The notes beneath the pieces are model-generated. The model was not told the DNA's origin, searched no databases, and was given only the letters and a program-made list of their open reading frames with translations. A stretch of DNA of 64,000 bases. Source: CAMYLY01 sp036397755. Lineage in GTDB: Bacteria > Gemmatimonadota > Gemmatimonadetes > Gemmatimonadales > GWC2-71-9. The position numbers and the translations under genes are program-made. Location: positions 10,808-74,807 of the forward strand of contig DASWII010000018.1 of the NCBI GenBank assembly GCA_036397755.1, in the 5' to 3' direction. Positions 43,817 to 52,796 of this stretch are shown here, piece by piece; position 1 is the first letter of the stretch; each line of letters opens with the position of its first letter.

Positions 43817-44806
43817 ATGAAACGACCTATCGCCCAGATCACCGGGACCGGACGCTACTGCCCCGCGCGTGTACTGACCAATGCGGACCTGGAGAAATTG
43901 GTCGAGACCTCCGACCAGTGGATTCAGGAACGCAGTGGGATCCGGGAGCGGCGGATCAGCGAGGCGCATGAAACGATTGCCTTCATGGCAACCGAAGCCG
44001 CCGCGGAGGCCCTTGGAGATGCGGGCATCGGGCCGGAGGAGCTCGATGCGATCATTCTGGCGACCGCGTCACCCGATCGCCTGCTGCCGGCGACCTCCTG
44101 CGACCTGCAGGCTTCGCTCGGAGCGTTCAATGCGGCGGCGTTCGATATTGACGCGGCGTGCAGCGGGTTCCTGTACGGTTTGACCGTGGGCGAGGGGCTC
44201 ATGAGCGCGGGCAACGCGCGCACCGTACTGGTGGTGGGCGCGGAGCGGCTGTCGACGATCGTGAACTATCAGGACCGCTCCACCTGCATCTTGTTCGGGG
44301 ACGGGGTGGGGGTGGCCGTTCTCCAGCCCGCCGACGATGATGGTCGTGGGTTGTTGTCCACGTACGTGAAGTCGGACGGGCGGCTTGCGGACCTCCTGCA
44401 CCGACCCTCCGGTGGTTCCGTGCGACCCGTGGACGCCTCCGTCTTGGCCGACCAAAGCCACATGATCCAGATGGCCGGCCGTGAAGTATTCAAGCATGCC
44501 GTCCGCTCGATGTCCGATGCGTGTGACCACGCACTGGAACGGGCGGGGCTGACGGCCGACCAGATTGACCTCTTGATTCCGCATCAGGCCAACGTCCGCA
44601 TCATCGACGCGACCGCGAAGCACGCGGGGATTCCGGCCGACAAGGTGTACATCAATGTCGACCGCTATGGAAATACTTCGGCGGCCTCGATCCCGATCGC
44701 GCTGGATGAGTGCGTCCGTGACGGGCGGATCAAGCAAGGTGACATCGTCCTGCTCGTCGCCTTCGGCGCCGGGTTTACGTGGGCCAGTTGTGCCGTGCGA
44801 TGGTAA
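43817..44806 (+). CDS. fabH: 3-oxoacyl-ACP synthase III
   Basis: 329 residues. Condenses acetyl-CoA (or branched starters) with malonyl-ACP to begin fatty acid synthesis. The catalytic triad is present: Cys115 in DIDAACSGFLYG, His near 256 in IPHQANVRI and Asn near 286 in YGNTSAASIP. A GGAG site lies about six bases before ATG 43817. It starts the fabH-fabD-fabG-acpP-fabF cluster and overlaps fabD by seven bases. Confidence 0.97.
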   Translation: MKRPIAQITGTGRYCPARVLTNADLEKLVETSDQWIQERSGIRERRISEAHETIAFMATEAAAEALGDAGIGPEELDAIILATASPDRLLPATSCDLQASLGAFNAAAFDIDAACSGFLYGLTVGEGLMSAGNARTVLVVGAERLSTIVNYQDRSTCILFGDGVGVAVLQPADDDGRGLLSTYVKSDGRLADLLHRPSGGSVRPVDASVLADQSHMIQMAGREVFKHAVRSMSDACDHALERAGLTADQIDLLIPHQANVRIIDATAKHAGIPADKVYINVDRYGNTSAASIPIALDECVRDGRIKQGDIVLLVAFGAGFTWASCAVRW

Positions 44807-45738
44807 CATGCGTCCTGCTGTGCCCTGGCCAGGGCGCGCAGCGCGTGGGGATGGGGCGGGACGTTGCCGAACACTTTCCAGCTGCCCGGGAGGTGTTCGA
44901 GGCGGTCGATGAGGCACTGGGAGTGTCACTCTCTCGGTTGATGTGGGAGGGACCGGAAGAGGAACTCACACTCACGCACAATGCGCAGCCGGCCATCCTC
45001 GCGCATTCGCTGGCGGCGTTCGCCGCGGCGCGAGATGTCCTCGCCCCTCGCCTTGGGGTCGGGCATTCGCTCGGAGAGTACTCCGCGTATGCGGCCGCTG
45101 ACACGCTCGACCTTGCTGACGCAGCGTGGCTCGTGCGCAAGCGGGGCGAGTTCATGCTCGAAGCAGGACGTGCGCGAGCGGGGACGATGGCGGCGGTAAT
45201 GGGTTTGACGGCCGAACAAGTGGTCGCGTCCTGTGCCGAGGCGTCGACGCCGGATGAGGTGGTCGTGGCAGCCAACATGAACGCGCCGGGCCAGGTGGTG
45301 ATCTCCGGTGATCCGCCGGCCGTGGAGCGCGCGTCGCGCCTGTTGGCAGAGGGTGGAGCGCAGCGGGTGCTGCAGCTCAAGGTGAGTGGCGCCTTTCATT
45401 CGCCGCTGATGCAGCCGGCACAGGCCCGCCTGCGAGCCGCGCTGGCCGACCTGCCCATGCGACAGGCGCGGTTCCCGGTCATTGCCAACGTCACGGCGGA
45501 GCCGACAACGGCCGCCGAAGTCGCTCGCGGCTTGCTCGGAGATCAGGTCACGTCCCCCGTGCGCTGGGTAGAATCCATACAGCGTGCCCGACACGAAGTC
45601 GCCAGGGACGTGCCCTTCATCGAGGTCGGCCCGGGCAACGTCCTGTCGGGTCTGTTGCGACGGATTGACCGCGCCGCCATGTCCGTGGCGTTGGGTACGG
45701 CGGAGCAGCTGACCGCGTTCTTGGAGCAATACGGATGA
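44800..45738 (+). CDS. fabD: Malonyl-CoA:ACP transacylase
   Basis: 312 residues from ATG 44800. Loads malonyl groups onto the acyl carrier protein. The N-terminal CPGQGAQRVGMG and nucleophile elbow GHSLGEYSAY (Ser near 90) are typical, as is the GAFHSPLM histidine segment. GTG 44779 would add seven residues inside fabH and is less likely. It overlaps fabG by four bases. Confidence 0.96.
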   Translation: MVTCVLLCPGQGAQRVGMGRDVAEHFPAAREVFEAVDEALGVSLSRLMWEGPEEELTLTHNAQPAILAHSLAAFAAARDVLAPRLGVGHSLGEYSAYAAADTLDLADAAWLVRKRGEFMLEAGRARAGTMAAVMGLTAEQVVASCAEASTPDEVVVAANMNAPGQVVISGDPPAVERASRLLAEGGAQRVLQLKVSGAFHSPLMQPAQARLRAALADLPMRQARFPVIANVTAEPTTAAEVARGLLGDQVTSPVRWVESIQRARHEVARDVPFIEVGPGNVLSGLLRRIDRAAMSVALGTAEQLTAFLEQYG

Positions 45739-46478
45739 CGACGTTCGACTTCGCATCGAAAGTGGCGGTGGTGACTGGGGGATCGCGGGGCATTGGCCGC
45801 GCGATCGCGCAGGCGCTCGCGGAGGGCGGCGCGCGGGTCGCGCTCGTCTCTCGGGACGAGGAACGTGCCCGCGAGGCGGCGCGGCAGCTTCCCGGTGAGG
45901 GACACGCGGGGTTCGCAGCGGATGTCGCCGACGCGGGCGGGGTCAAGCAATTGATCGAGTCCATCGAGGCGACCCTGGGACCCATAGAGATCCTCGTGAA
46001 CAACGCGGGAGTCACGCGGGATGGTGTCCTCGTGCGGATGGGTGACGCGGATTGGGACGACGTGATGAATACGAACCTCAAGGGCGCGTTCAACACCATT
46101 CGAGCGGTGACACGCGGCATGATGAAGCGGCGGTCGGGACGCATCATCAACATCACCAGCGTGGTGGGACTGATCGGCAACCGCGGGCAGGCGAACTACG
46201 CAGCGTCCAAGGCCGGCCTGATCGGGTTGACCAAGGCCGTGGCGAAGGAGCTTGCCTCGCGCAACGTGCTGGTCAACGCGGTGGCGCCTGGATTCATCGA
46301 CACCGACATGACCCAGGAACTCCCCGAAGCGGTGCAGGGGGCGCTGGTGCAAGCCATCCCGCTGGGTCGGCTGGGTTCTAGGGGTGATATCGCGGGCGTT
46401 GTGGCCTTTCTCGCCTCCGACCTGGCCAGCTACATTACGGGCCAAGTGATCGTAGTCGACGGCGGCATGGTGATGTAG
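45735..46478 (+). CDS. fabG: 3-oxoacyl-ACP reductase
   Basis: 247 residues of the short-chain dehydrogenase family. NADPH-binding GGSRGIGRAIA lies near residue 15; the NNAG-type motif and Tyr155-x3-Lys159 (YAASKAG) form the active site. The C-terminus ends in the usual GQVIVVDGGMVM. It carries out the first reduction of each elongation cycle. The start overlaps fabD. Confidence 0.97.
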   Translation: MTTFDFASKVAVVTGGSRGIGRAIAQALAEGGARVALVSRDEERAREAARQLPGEGHAGFAADVADAGGVKQLIESIEATLGPIEILVNNAGVTRDGVLVRMGDADWDDVMNTNLKGAFNTIRAVTRGMMKRRSGRIINITSVVGLIGNRGQANYAASKAGLIGLTKAVAKELASRNVLVNAVAPGFIDTDMTQELPEAVQGALVQAIPLGRLGSRGDIAGVVAFLASDLASYITGQVIVVDGGMVM

Positions 46479-46508
46479 GCACACTCCCGGACACGAGAGG
46501 AACAGATC

Positions 46509-46757
46509 ATGACGGACATGAGCGAACTCGAAGAGAGGGTCAAAGACATCATCGTCGAGGAACTGGGGGTCGAGCGGGACAAGCTTTCCAACGACGCCAG
46601 TTTCATGGAGGATCTCGGCGCCGACAGTCTCGATACCGTCGAGCTGGTGATGGCCTTCGAGAAAGAGTTCGACATCGACATACCCGACGAGGACGCCGAG
46701 AAGATGCGGACCGTTGGTGATGCGCTGACGTACCTCCACGAAAAGCGCGGAAGCTAG
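46509..46757 (+). CDS. acpP: Acyl carrier protein
   Basis: 82 residues, acidic, four-helix carrier. Ser40 in LGADSLDTVEL is the phosphopantetheine attachment site. A GAGAGGAA ribosome site precedes ATG 46509; the fourth and seventh residues offer alternative starts. It lies between fabG and fabF in the usual order, and fabF begins three bases after its stop. Confidence 0.97.
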   Translation: MTDMSELEERVKDIIVEELGVERDKLSNDASFMEDLGADSLDTVELVMAFEKEFDIDIPDEDAEKMRTVGDALTYLHEKRGS

Positions 46758-46760
46758 TCC

Positions 46761-48002
46761 TTGTCGCGGCGGGTCGTAGTCACCGGCCTAGGCCTCATCT
46801 CCCCGTTGGGCAACTCGGTCGGGGAGACGTGGAACGGGTTGGTCGAAGGGCAGTCCGGCGCTGGACCCATCCAACGATTCGATCCGGCGGATCTCGACGT
46901 GCGCTTCGCCTGCGAGGTCAAGAACTTCGATCCGACGAACCACATGGATCGGAAAGAAGCCAAGCGAGCGGATCTATTCGTGCAGTATGCCATCGCCGCG
47001 ACCGGGCAGGCCCTGCGGCAGGCGGGGATCGATGGCGCGCTGCCCGACCCAGAACGTTGTGGGGTCATCATTGGCAGCGGAATCGGCGGCATTGGCACCT
47101 TCGAGGAACAGTGTCGGCTGTCGATCACGAAGGGCCCGGGACGCGTGTCGCCATTCTTCGTTCCGATGTTCATCCCGGATATGGCGTCGGGGCTGGTGTC
47201 GATGCGCTGGGGTGCCAAGGGACCCAACTACTGTACGGTGTCCGCGTGTTCGTCGTCGGCCCATGCGCTGGGCGAGTCGTTCCGATTGGTGCAATCGGGC
47301 GCGGCCGACATGATGATCACGGGTGGGGCCGAGGCGGCCGTGACGTTGCTCGCGATGGCCGGCTTTCAGAACATGCGCGCACTGTCGATGCGCAATGACG
47401 AACCGGAGCGGGCGTCTCGACCGTTCGACCGCGACCGCGACGGGTTCGTCATGGGTGACGGGGCTGGCATCGTGATCGTGGAGTCGCTGGAGTCGGCGCA
47501 GAATCGCGGGGTCACGATCCTCGCCGAGGTACTCGGATACGGGATGAGCGCGGACGCCCACCACATGACGCAACCGGCCCCCGGAGGGGAAGGCGCCCGG
47601 CGGGCCATGGCCGCGTGCCTGGCCGATGCGAGAGTGTCGCCGACCGACGTGGGCTACATCAACGCCCACGGCACCTCCACGCCTCATGGTGACGTTGCCG
47701 AGGTGAGGGCGGTGCGCCACCAGTTCGGCGCCCACGCCGACAACATCATCATGGGGTCGACCAAGTCGATGACCGGGCACCTGCTCGGGGCCGCCGGCGG
47801 CCTCGAATTCTCCGTGTGTGTGATGGTGCTGCAGACCGGCGTGATCCCGCCCACGATCAACCAGGACAACGCGGATCCCGAGTGCGACATCGACTGTGCG
47901 CCCAACAAGAAGGTGGAGCGTGAAATCGACGTGGCCCTGTCCAACTCGTTTGGGTTCGGTGGACACAACGTCACGTTGGCGGTGGGCCGGTACCGGGAAT
48001 GA
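46761..48002 (+). CDS. fabF: 3-oxoacyl-ACP synthase II
   Basis: 413 residues from TTG 46761. The elongating condensing enzyme; catalytic Cys near 163 in VSACSSSAHALGE, with histidines in NAHGTSTPHGD and KSMTGHLLGAAGG. The start gives the standard MSRRVVVTGLGLISPLGN N-terminus. It overlaps mqnE by four bases, so fatty acid and menaquinone genes are transcriptionally linked. Confidence 0.97.
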   Translation: MSRRVVVTGLGLISPLGNSVGETWNGLVEGQSGAGPIQRFDPADLDVRFACEVKNFDPTNHMDRKEAKRADLFVQYAIAATGQALRQAGIDGALPDPERCGVIIGSGIGGIGTFEEQCRLSITKGPGRVSPFFVPMFIPDMASGLVSMRWGAKGPNYCTVSACSSSAHALGESFRLVQSGAADMMITGGAEAAVTLLAMAGFQNMRALSMRNDEPERASRPFDRDRDGFVMGDGAGIVIVESLESAQNRGVTILAEVLGYGMSADAHHMTQPAPGGEGARRAMAACLADARVSPTDVGYINAHGTSTPHGDVAEVRAVRHQFGAHADNIIMGSTKSMTGHLLGAAGGLEFSVCVMVLQTGVIPPTINQDNADPECDIDCAPNKKVEREIDVALSNSFGFGGHNVTLAVGRYRE

Positions 48003-49219
48003 CCTCGCGACTGCCTCTCAGCGATCCGGCGCTCGAGCCGATCGCGGAGAAGGTCGAGGCGGGTGAGCGACTCTCGCGGCACGAGGGCATCGCGCTCTAC
48101 GAAACCGATGACCTCATTGGCCTCGGCGCGATCGCCGAGCGGGCCAACGCCAGCCGGAACGGGACGCGCGTGTTTTTCTCGGCGAACCAGCACCTGAATC
48201 CCACCAACGTCTGTGTGCTGCGCCACGTCTGCGTATTTTGCTCCTTCGCGCGGACGCCCAAGGAGGACGGCGCCTATACCCGCTCGCTCGACGAGGTGTT
48301 CGCCGAGGCTGAAACGGCACGGTCGCACCCGACGACCGAGTTTCACATTGTGGGAGGGTTGCACCCGAAGCTCCGGTTATCCTACTACGTCGAGATGATT
48401 CGCGGGCTCAAAGCGCGACACCCGCAGGTGCACATCAAGGCGCTGACCGCGGTCGAGATCGCGCACTTGGCGCGGGTGGAACGGATGACGACGGTCGCGG
48501 TGCTGCGGGCGCTGAAAGACGCGGGGCTGTCCACGCTGCCTGGGGGCGGCGCCGAGGTGTTCGGCGACGTGGTGCGGGCGACCATCGCCGATCGAAAGCT
48601 GGTGGCGGAGGACTGGGTCCGCGTGCACCGCGAGGCACACCAGTTGGGAATCCCCACTAACTGCACGTTGCTCTACGGCCACGTCGAGACCGCGGCGGAC
48701 CGCATCGATCACTTGAGCATGCTGCGCGACCTGCAGGATGAGACCGGGGGATTCTTGACGTACATCCCCCTCGCCTATCACCCCGATCACAACGAACTGG
48801 GACGTACGTTGGGTCGTGAGGGCTCGGCGACGACCGGCTACGAGGACCTGAAGAACATCGCCGTGGGCCGCTTGTTCCTGGACAACGTGCGGCACGTCAA
48901 GACGCACTGGCCCATGGTGACGCCCTTCATGTCACAGCTGGCCTTGGCGTTCGGCTCCGATGACGTCGAGGGGACGGTCGTGTACGAGCGGGTGTACCAT
49001 GATGCCGGGGCCGACACGCCGATGATGTTGTCCTACGGGGACCTCGTGAGGCTCATTCGAGGTGCCGGGAAGGACCCGGTCGAACGCAATTCGCTGTACG
49101 AGCCGATCCGCGAGTTCGCGGATGATGACGCGATCTTCACCGCTCCGGTCGCACGCGGCGGAGCGCGTCATGAGGCCGCGGAGCAGTTGGTGCAGCTCGT
49201 GGGAACGGGGAGGGCGTGA
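47999..49219 (+). CDS. mqnE: Aminodeoxyfutalosine synthase MqnE
   Basis: 406 residues of the radical-SAM superfamily. MqnE joins the MqnA product to SAM, making aminodeoxyfutalosine in the futalosine route to menaquinone. Conserved segments include HLNPTNVC, STLPGGGAEVF and NCTLLYGHVET. The iron-sulfur cysteines are C72, C78 and C81, a Cx5Cx2C spacing, whereas the partner MqnC has the classic Cx3Cx2C. The context with mqnA and mqnC makes the call firm. Confidence 0.93.
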   Translation: MTSRLPLSDPALEPIAEKVEAGERLSRHEGIALYETDDLIGLGAIAERANASRNGTRVFFSANQHLNPTNVCVLRHVCVFCSFARTPKEDGAYTRSLDEVFAEAETARSHPTTEFHIVGGLHPKLRLSYYVEMIRGLKARHPQVHIKALTAVEIAHLARVERMTTVAVLRALKDAGLSTLPGGGAEVFGDVVRATIADRKLVAEDWVRVHREAHQLGIPTNCTLLYGHVETAADRIDHLSMLRDLQDETGGFLTYIPLAYHPDHNELGRTLGREGSATTGYEDLKNIAVGRLFLDNVRHVKTHWPMVTPFMSQLALAFGSDDVEGTVVYERVYHDAGADTPMMLSYGDLVRLIRGAGKDPVERNSLYEPIREFADDDAIFTAPVARGGARHEAAEQLVQLVGTGRA

Positions 49220-50040
49220 TGCGCGTGGGTCGGATCGGGTACGTCAACTGCTATCCCGTGTATGGCGCGCTCGATCGTGGGATCGTCCCGTTGGACGCGG
49301 AGCTCGTCACGGGCACACCGGCCGAGCTGAACGGCCTCCTGTCCGCCGGGGCGCTCGACGTGTCGGTGATCTCGGCGGTCGAGTACGCGCGGGAGTCGGA
49401 TCGGTTCTTGCTCCTTCCAGATCTGGCCGTGTCGTGCGACGGCCCCGTCCGGAGTGTGGTCCTGTTCGCACGCCGACCAGCGCAGGAACTGCACGAGGCC
49501 ACGGTGCTCGTATCCGCGGCCTCGCGAACGTCGGTCTACCTGTTGCAACTTTTGGCGATGGACGTGTGGGGCGTATCACCGCGGCTCGTCACCGCGCGCA
49601 CCGAGGCCGCGGATCTCGCGCAGCTGGAACGGTTGCCGCACGACGCGGTTCTGGTGATCGGCGACGCGGCGCTCGTGCTCGCCGCGCAAGACGGATACCC
49701 ACACCGCTACGATCTTGGCGCAGCGTGGAAGGAGTGGACGGGGCTCCCGTTCGTATTCGCGGTGTGGGCGGCGCGACGCGAGGTGCAATCCGGGGAGGTC
49801 CAGCGGGTGCACCAGGCGCTGTGCCGCTCGCGCGCGTGGGGACTCGCGCACCTGGACGAACTCGTATCGGCGGCGGTGCGGGAAACGGGATTGCCCCGCG
49901 CGACCTGCGAGGAGTATTTCGGCGGCCTGGACTATGATTTGTCGTACCGACATGTCGAAGGCCTGACGTCGTTCTTTCGCCGCTTGGCAGCGCGCGGTTT
50001 GGTGCGTGACGGTAGCCTGCGCTTTCTGTCTGTGGCATGA
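49219..50040 (+). CDS. mqnA: Chorismate dehydratase MqnA
   Basis: 273 residues from ATG 49219 (GTG 49216 is one codon earlier). A periplasmic-binding-protein-like fold that removes water from chorismate to give 3-enolpyruvylbenzoate, the first step of the futalosine pathway. The N-terminus RVGRIGYVNCYPVYGAL, LSAGALDVSVISAVEYA and the C-terminal YFGGLDYDLSYRHVEGLTSF match the family. It overlaps the mqnE stop. Confidence 0.94.
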   Translation: MRVGRIGYVNCYPVYGALDRGIVPLDAELVTGTPAELNGLLSAGALDVSVISAVEYARESDRFLLLPDLAVSCDGPVRSVVLFARRPAQELHEATVLVSAASRTSVYLLQLLAMDVWGVSPRLVTARTEAADLAQLERLPHDAVLVIGDAALVLAAQDGYPHRYDLGAAWKEWTGLPFVFAVWAARREVQSGEVQRVHQALCRSRAWGLAHLDELVSAAVRETGLPRATCEEYFGGLDYDLSYRHVEGLTSFFRRLAARGLVRDGSLRFLSVA

Positions 50041-50074
50041 AAGCGGGTGTAGACTCGTGGCCAAGGTCTAACAA

Positions 50075-51124
50075 ATGATCCTCCGCACGTCTTCCGAGTT
50101 TCAATCCTACGTGTCGCTGTACCGCGACACGCCTCTGCTGGAGCTCGGCGCCATGGCCGACCGCGTGCGCCACGCGTTACATCCCGACGAGATCGTGACG
50201 TACATCGTGGATCGCAACATCAACTACACCAACGTGTGCGTCGCCGACTGCAAGTTCTGCGCGTTTTACCGCCGTCCCAAGCACGACGAAGGGTACGTCC
50301 TGTCGTTCGAGGAGATCGGAGCCAAGATCGAGGAGGCCAAGCAACTGGGGGCCGTGCAGATCTTGATCCAAGGCGGACACAACCCCTACATCCCATTCGG
50401 CTGGTATCTCGAGCTGATGCGGTACGTCAAGCAACACCATCCCATCCACATCCACGGCTTCTCGCCGTCCGAGGTGGATTTCTTTGCCACACGGTTCAGA
50501 ATGGATGCGCGGGACGTGGTGCGCGAGTTACGCGAAGCCGGATTGGACTCCATTCCGGGCGGTGGCGGTGAGATCCTCGTCCAGGACGTGCGCGATCGGG
50601 TGGCGAAAAAGAAGGCGGGCGCCGACCGGTGGCTCGAGATCATGGAGATCGCACACGGACTTGGAATGAAGACCTCGTGCACCATGATGTACGGACTCGG
50701 TGAGACCGTCGAGGATCGCATCGAGCATCTGCTCCGGCTGCGGGAAGTGCAGGCCCGTACGGGGGGATTCACGGCGTTCATCGCGTGGCCGCTGCAGCCC
50801 GAGCACACCGCCATGGAAGGCACTCCCAAGACGGACGCCGTGACCCATCTTCGCACCGTCGCCGCGGCGCGCGTCATTCTCGACAACATCCCGAACATTC
50901 AGGCCTCGTGGGTCACCATGGGACTGAAGGTGGGGCAAGTGGCCCTCCGATTCGGGTGCAACGATTTCGGATCGCTCATGATCGAGGAAAACGTCGTGTC
51001 GGCCGCCGGCACCACGCATCGCGCGACGGTGAGCGAGATGCGGCGCCACATTCGTGACGCGGGGTTCACGCCGGCGCGACGGAGACAAGATTATACCATC
51101 CTGGAACTCGAGACCGCGGCGTAG
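50075..51124 (+). CDS. mqnC: Cyclic dehypoxanthinyl futalosine synthase MqnC
   Basis: 349 residues, radical SAM. It converts dehypoxanthine futalosine to the cyclic form. C55, C59 and C62 (NVCVADCKFC) bind the [4Fe-4S] cluster; IQGGHNP, SIPGGGGEIL and TMMYGLGETVEDR are further family segments. It starts 34 bases after mqnA. mqnB and mqnD are not in the window. Confidence 0.96.
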   Translation: MILRTSSEFQSYVSLYRDTPLLELGAMADRVRHALHPDEIVTYIVDRNINYTNVCVADCKFCAFYRRPKHDEGYVLSFEEIGAKIEEAKQLGAVQILIQGGHNPYIPFGWYLELMRYVKQHHPIHIHGFSPSEVDFFATRFRMDARDVVRELREAGLDSIPGGGGEILVQDVRDRVAKKKAGADRWLEIMEIAHGLGMKTSCTMMYGLGETVEDRIEHLLRLREVQARTGGFTAFIAWPLQPEHTAMEGTPKTDAVTHLRTVAAARVILDNIPNIQASWVTMGLKVGQVALRFGCNDFGSLMIEENVVSAAGTTHRATVSEMRRHIRDAGFTPARRRQDYTILELETAA

Positions 51125-51129
51125 ACGAC

Positions 51130-51525
51130 ATGGCCGATATTCTGATTGTGGCGGGTTCGGAGAGCGATCGCGAACGCGTGGCGTCGGCCTTTGCGGTCCT
51201 GGACGACGCCGGTGTGAGCTACGAGTTCGTGGTGTCGTCTGCGCATCGCGATGCGGAGCAGACGGCGGACATCGCCAAGACGGCGCGAGCGAAGGGGTAC
51301 AAGGTCATCATTGCGGCGGCCGGGCTTGCCGCTGCGCTTCCCGGGGCGGTCGCGGCGCTGACCGACCTGCCGGTGATCGGCCTCCCGCTGGAAGTCGGCC
51401 CGTTGCGCGGCGTGGATGCGCTCTACGCCATCGCGCAGCTCCCGCCGGGATGCCCCGTCGGAACGGTGGGCATCGGGAATGCGAAGAACGCGGCCTTGCT
51501 CGCGCTGCGCATCCTCGGACGGTAG
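51130..51525 (+). CDS. PurE-like (AIR carboxylase family) protein, reduced and altered
   Basis: 131 residues; true PurE is about 160. The fold signature is clear: GSESD (9-13), SAHR (37-40), PVIGLPLE and a C-terminal AKNAALLALRILGR. However, the glycine-rich active-site loop AGxAAHLPG reads AGLAAALPG, so the histidine needed for decarboxylation/mutase chemistry in PurE is missing, and GSDSD is GSESD. No purK is adjacent. It may be a divergent paralogue with another role. It begins five bases after mqnC, hinting at a link to that cluster. Confidence 0.8.
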   Translation: MADILIVAGSESDRERVASAFAVLDDAGVSYEFVVSSAHRDAEQTADIAKTARAKGYKVIIAAAGLAAALPGAVAALTDLPVIGLPLEVGPLRGVDALYAIAQLPPGCPVGTVGIGNAKNAALLALRILGR

Positions 51526-51580
51526 GGGGACGGTGCCGACCGGGTCTGGAAGACGCTCGGCATCCTCCTGGGCGTAGGCA

Positions 51581-52741
51581 ATGCACACCGCTCGGCGCAC
51601 TCACGGCTTCACCGAATCGGTGATTCGCGCCATGACGCGCGTCGCCGCACAGCACGATGCCATCAACCTCGCCCAAGGGTTCCCGAACTTCGCCGCGCCG
51701 GACGTCATCAAGGAAGCGGCCATCGCCGCGATCCGGGCCGACATCAATCAGTATGCGATCACCTGGGGATCCAAGCGCCTGCGCGAGGCGTTGGCCCGGA
51801 AGTACGAGGAGTGGTACGGGTTGGCGGTGAATCCGGAGACGGAGTTGACGGTGACGTGCGGGGGCACCGAAGCCATGGCGTCGGTGATGATGTCGATCGT
51901 CGACCCCGGAGATGAAGTGGTCGTACTGGAGCCGTTCTACGAGAACTATGGGCCCGATGCGATCTTGTGCGACGCCACGCCCGTGTTCGTCCCGATGGCG
52001 GGAGACGCGTTGGATTTGGATCGCCTCGCCGCGGCGTTCTCGGACCGCACCCGCGCTATCATTCTCAACACGCCCAACAACCCCACGGGGAAGGTGTTCA
52101 CTCGCGGCGAGCTCGAAGCCATCGCCGCTATGTGTCAGCGGCACGACGCGTACGCGGTCACAGACGAGATTTACGAGCATATCTCCTACGAGGGCGCTCA
52201 CATTCCGATGGCGACCTTGCCCGGGATGGCCGCGCGGACGATCACGACCAGCGGCGCCTCGAAGACCTTCAGCGTCACGGGGTGGAGGATCGGGTACATC
52301 ATTGCTCCCGCGGCGGTGACCGATGCGGTTCGCAAGGTGCACGACTTCCTCACGGTGGGAGCGCCCGCGCCGCTACAGGAGGGGATTGCCGTCGGCCTCG
52401 ACGTGCTGGGACCCGATTACTACCGCGCGCTGGCCGCCCAATATCGCGAACGGCGGCGCATCTGCCACGAGGCGCTGGTGGCCGCCGGCTTCGACTGCCA
52501 CGCGCCGGCCGGCGCCTACTACATCCTCGCGGATTTCTCGAGTCTCTCCGATCGCCCGGACGACGAGTTCGCTTTGTGGCTCACTCGAGAGATCGGCGTC
52601 GCACCGGTGCCGGGGTCGAGTTTCTTCAGCACGCCGAAACTCGGTCGACACTTCGTGCGGTTCGCGTTCTGCAAGACCACCGATATGCTCGCCGAAGCTG
52701 CTCGACGACTGATGTCGGTGCGGGGAGCATCCTCACGCTAG
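51581..52741 (+). CDS. PLP-dependent aminotransferase, class I/II
   Basis: 386 residues of fold-type I. The cofactor lysine lies in SGASKTFSVTGWRIGY, with NTPNNPTGKVF, the aspartate in VTDEIYEH and the C-terminal arginine in HFVRFAFCK. The N-terminus (INLAQGFPNFAAP) places it with aspartate/kynurenine/methionine aminotransferases of the Igamma group. The substrate cannot be told from sequence. It lies 55 bases after the PurE-like gene. Confidence 0.9.
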   Translation: MHTARRTHGFTESVIRAMTRVAAQHDAINLAQGFPNFAAPDVIKEAAIAAIRADINQYAITWGSKRLREALARKYEEWYGLAVNPETELTVTCGGTEAMASVMMSIVDPGDEVVVLEPFYENYGPDAILCDATPVFVPMAGDALDLDRLAAAFSDRTRAIILNTPNNPTGKVFTRGELEAIAAMCQRHDAYAVTDEIYEHISYEGAHIPMATLPGMAARTITTSGASKTFSVTGWRIGYIIAPAAVTDAVRKVHDFLTVGAPAPLQEGIAVGLDVLGPDYYRALAAQYRERRRICHEALVAAGFDCHAPAGAYYILADFSSLSDRPDDEFALWLTREIGVAPVPGSSFFSTPKLGRHFVRFAFCKTTDMLAEAARRLMSVRGASSR

Positions 52742-52796
52742 CCGGGGCTCGCTCCACTCCTACCGTCCCACGGTCCCACCCCGTATCATCCGCCCC

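Noticed and set aside
51130..51525. Naming the PurE-like gene purE
   Set aside because: The key loop histidine is absent and the protein is short, so the standard reaction is doubtful.
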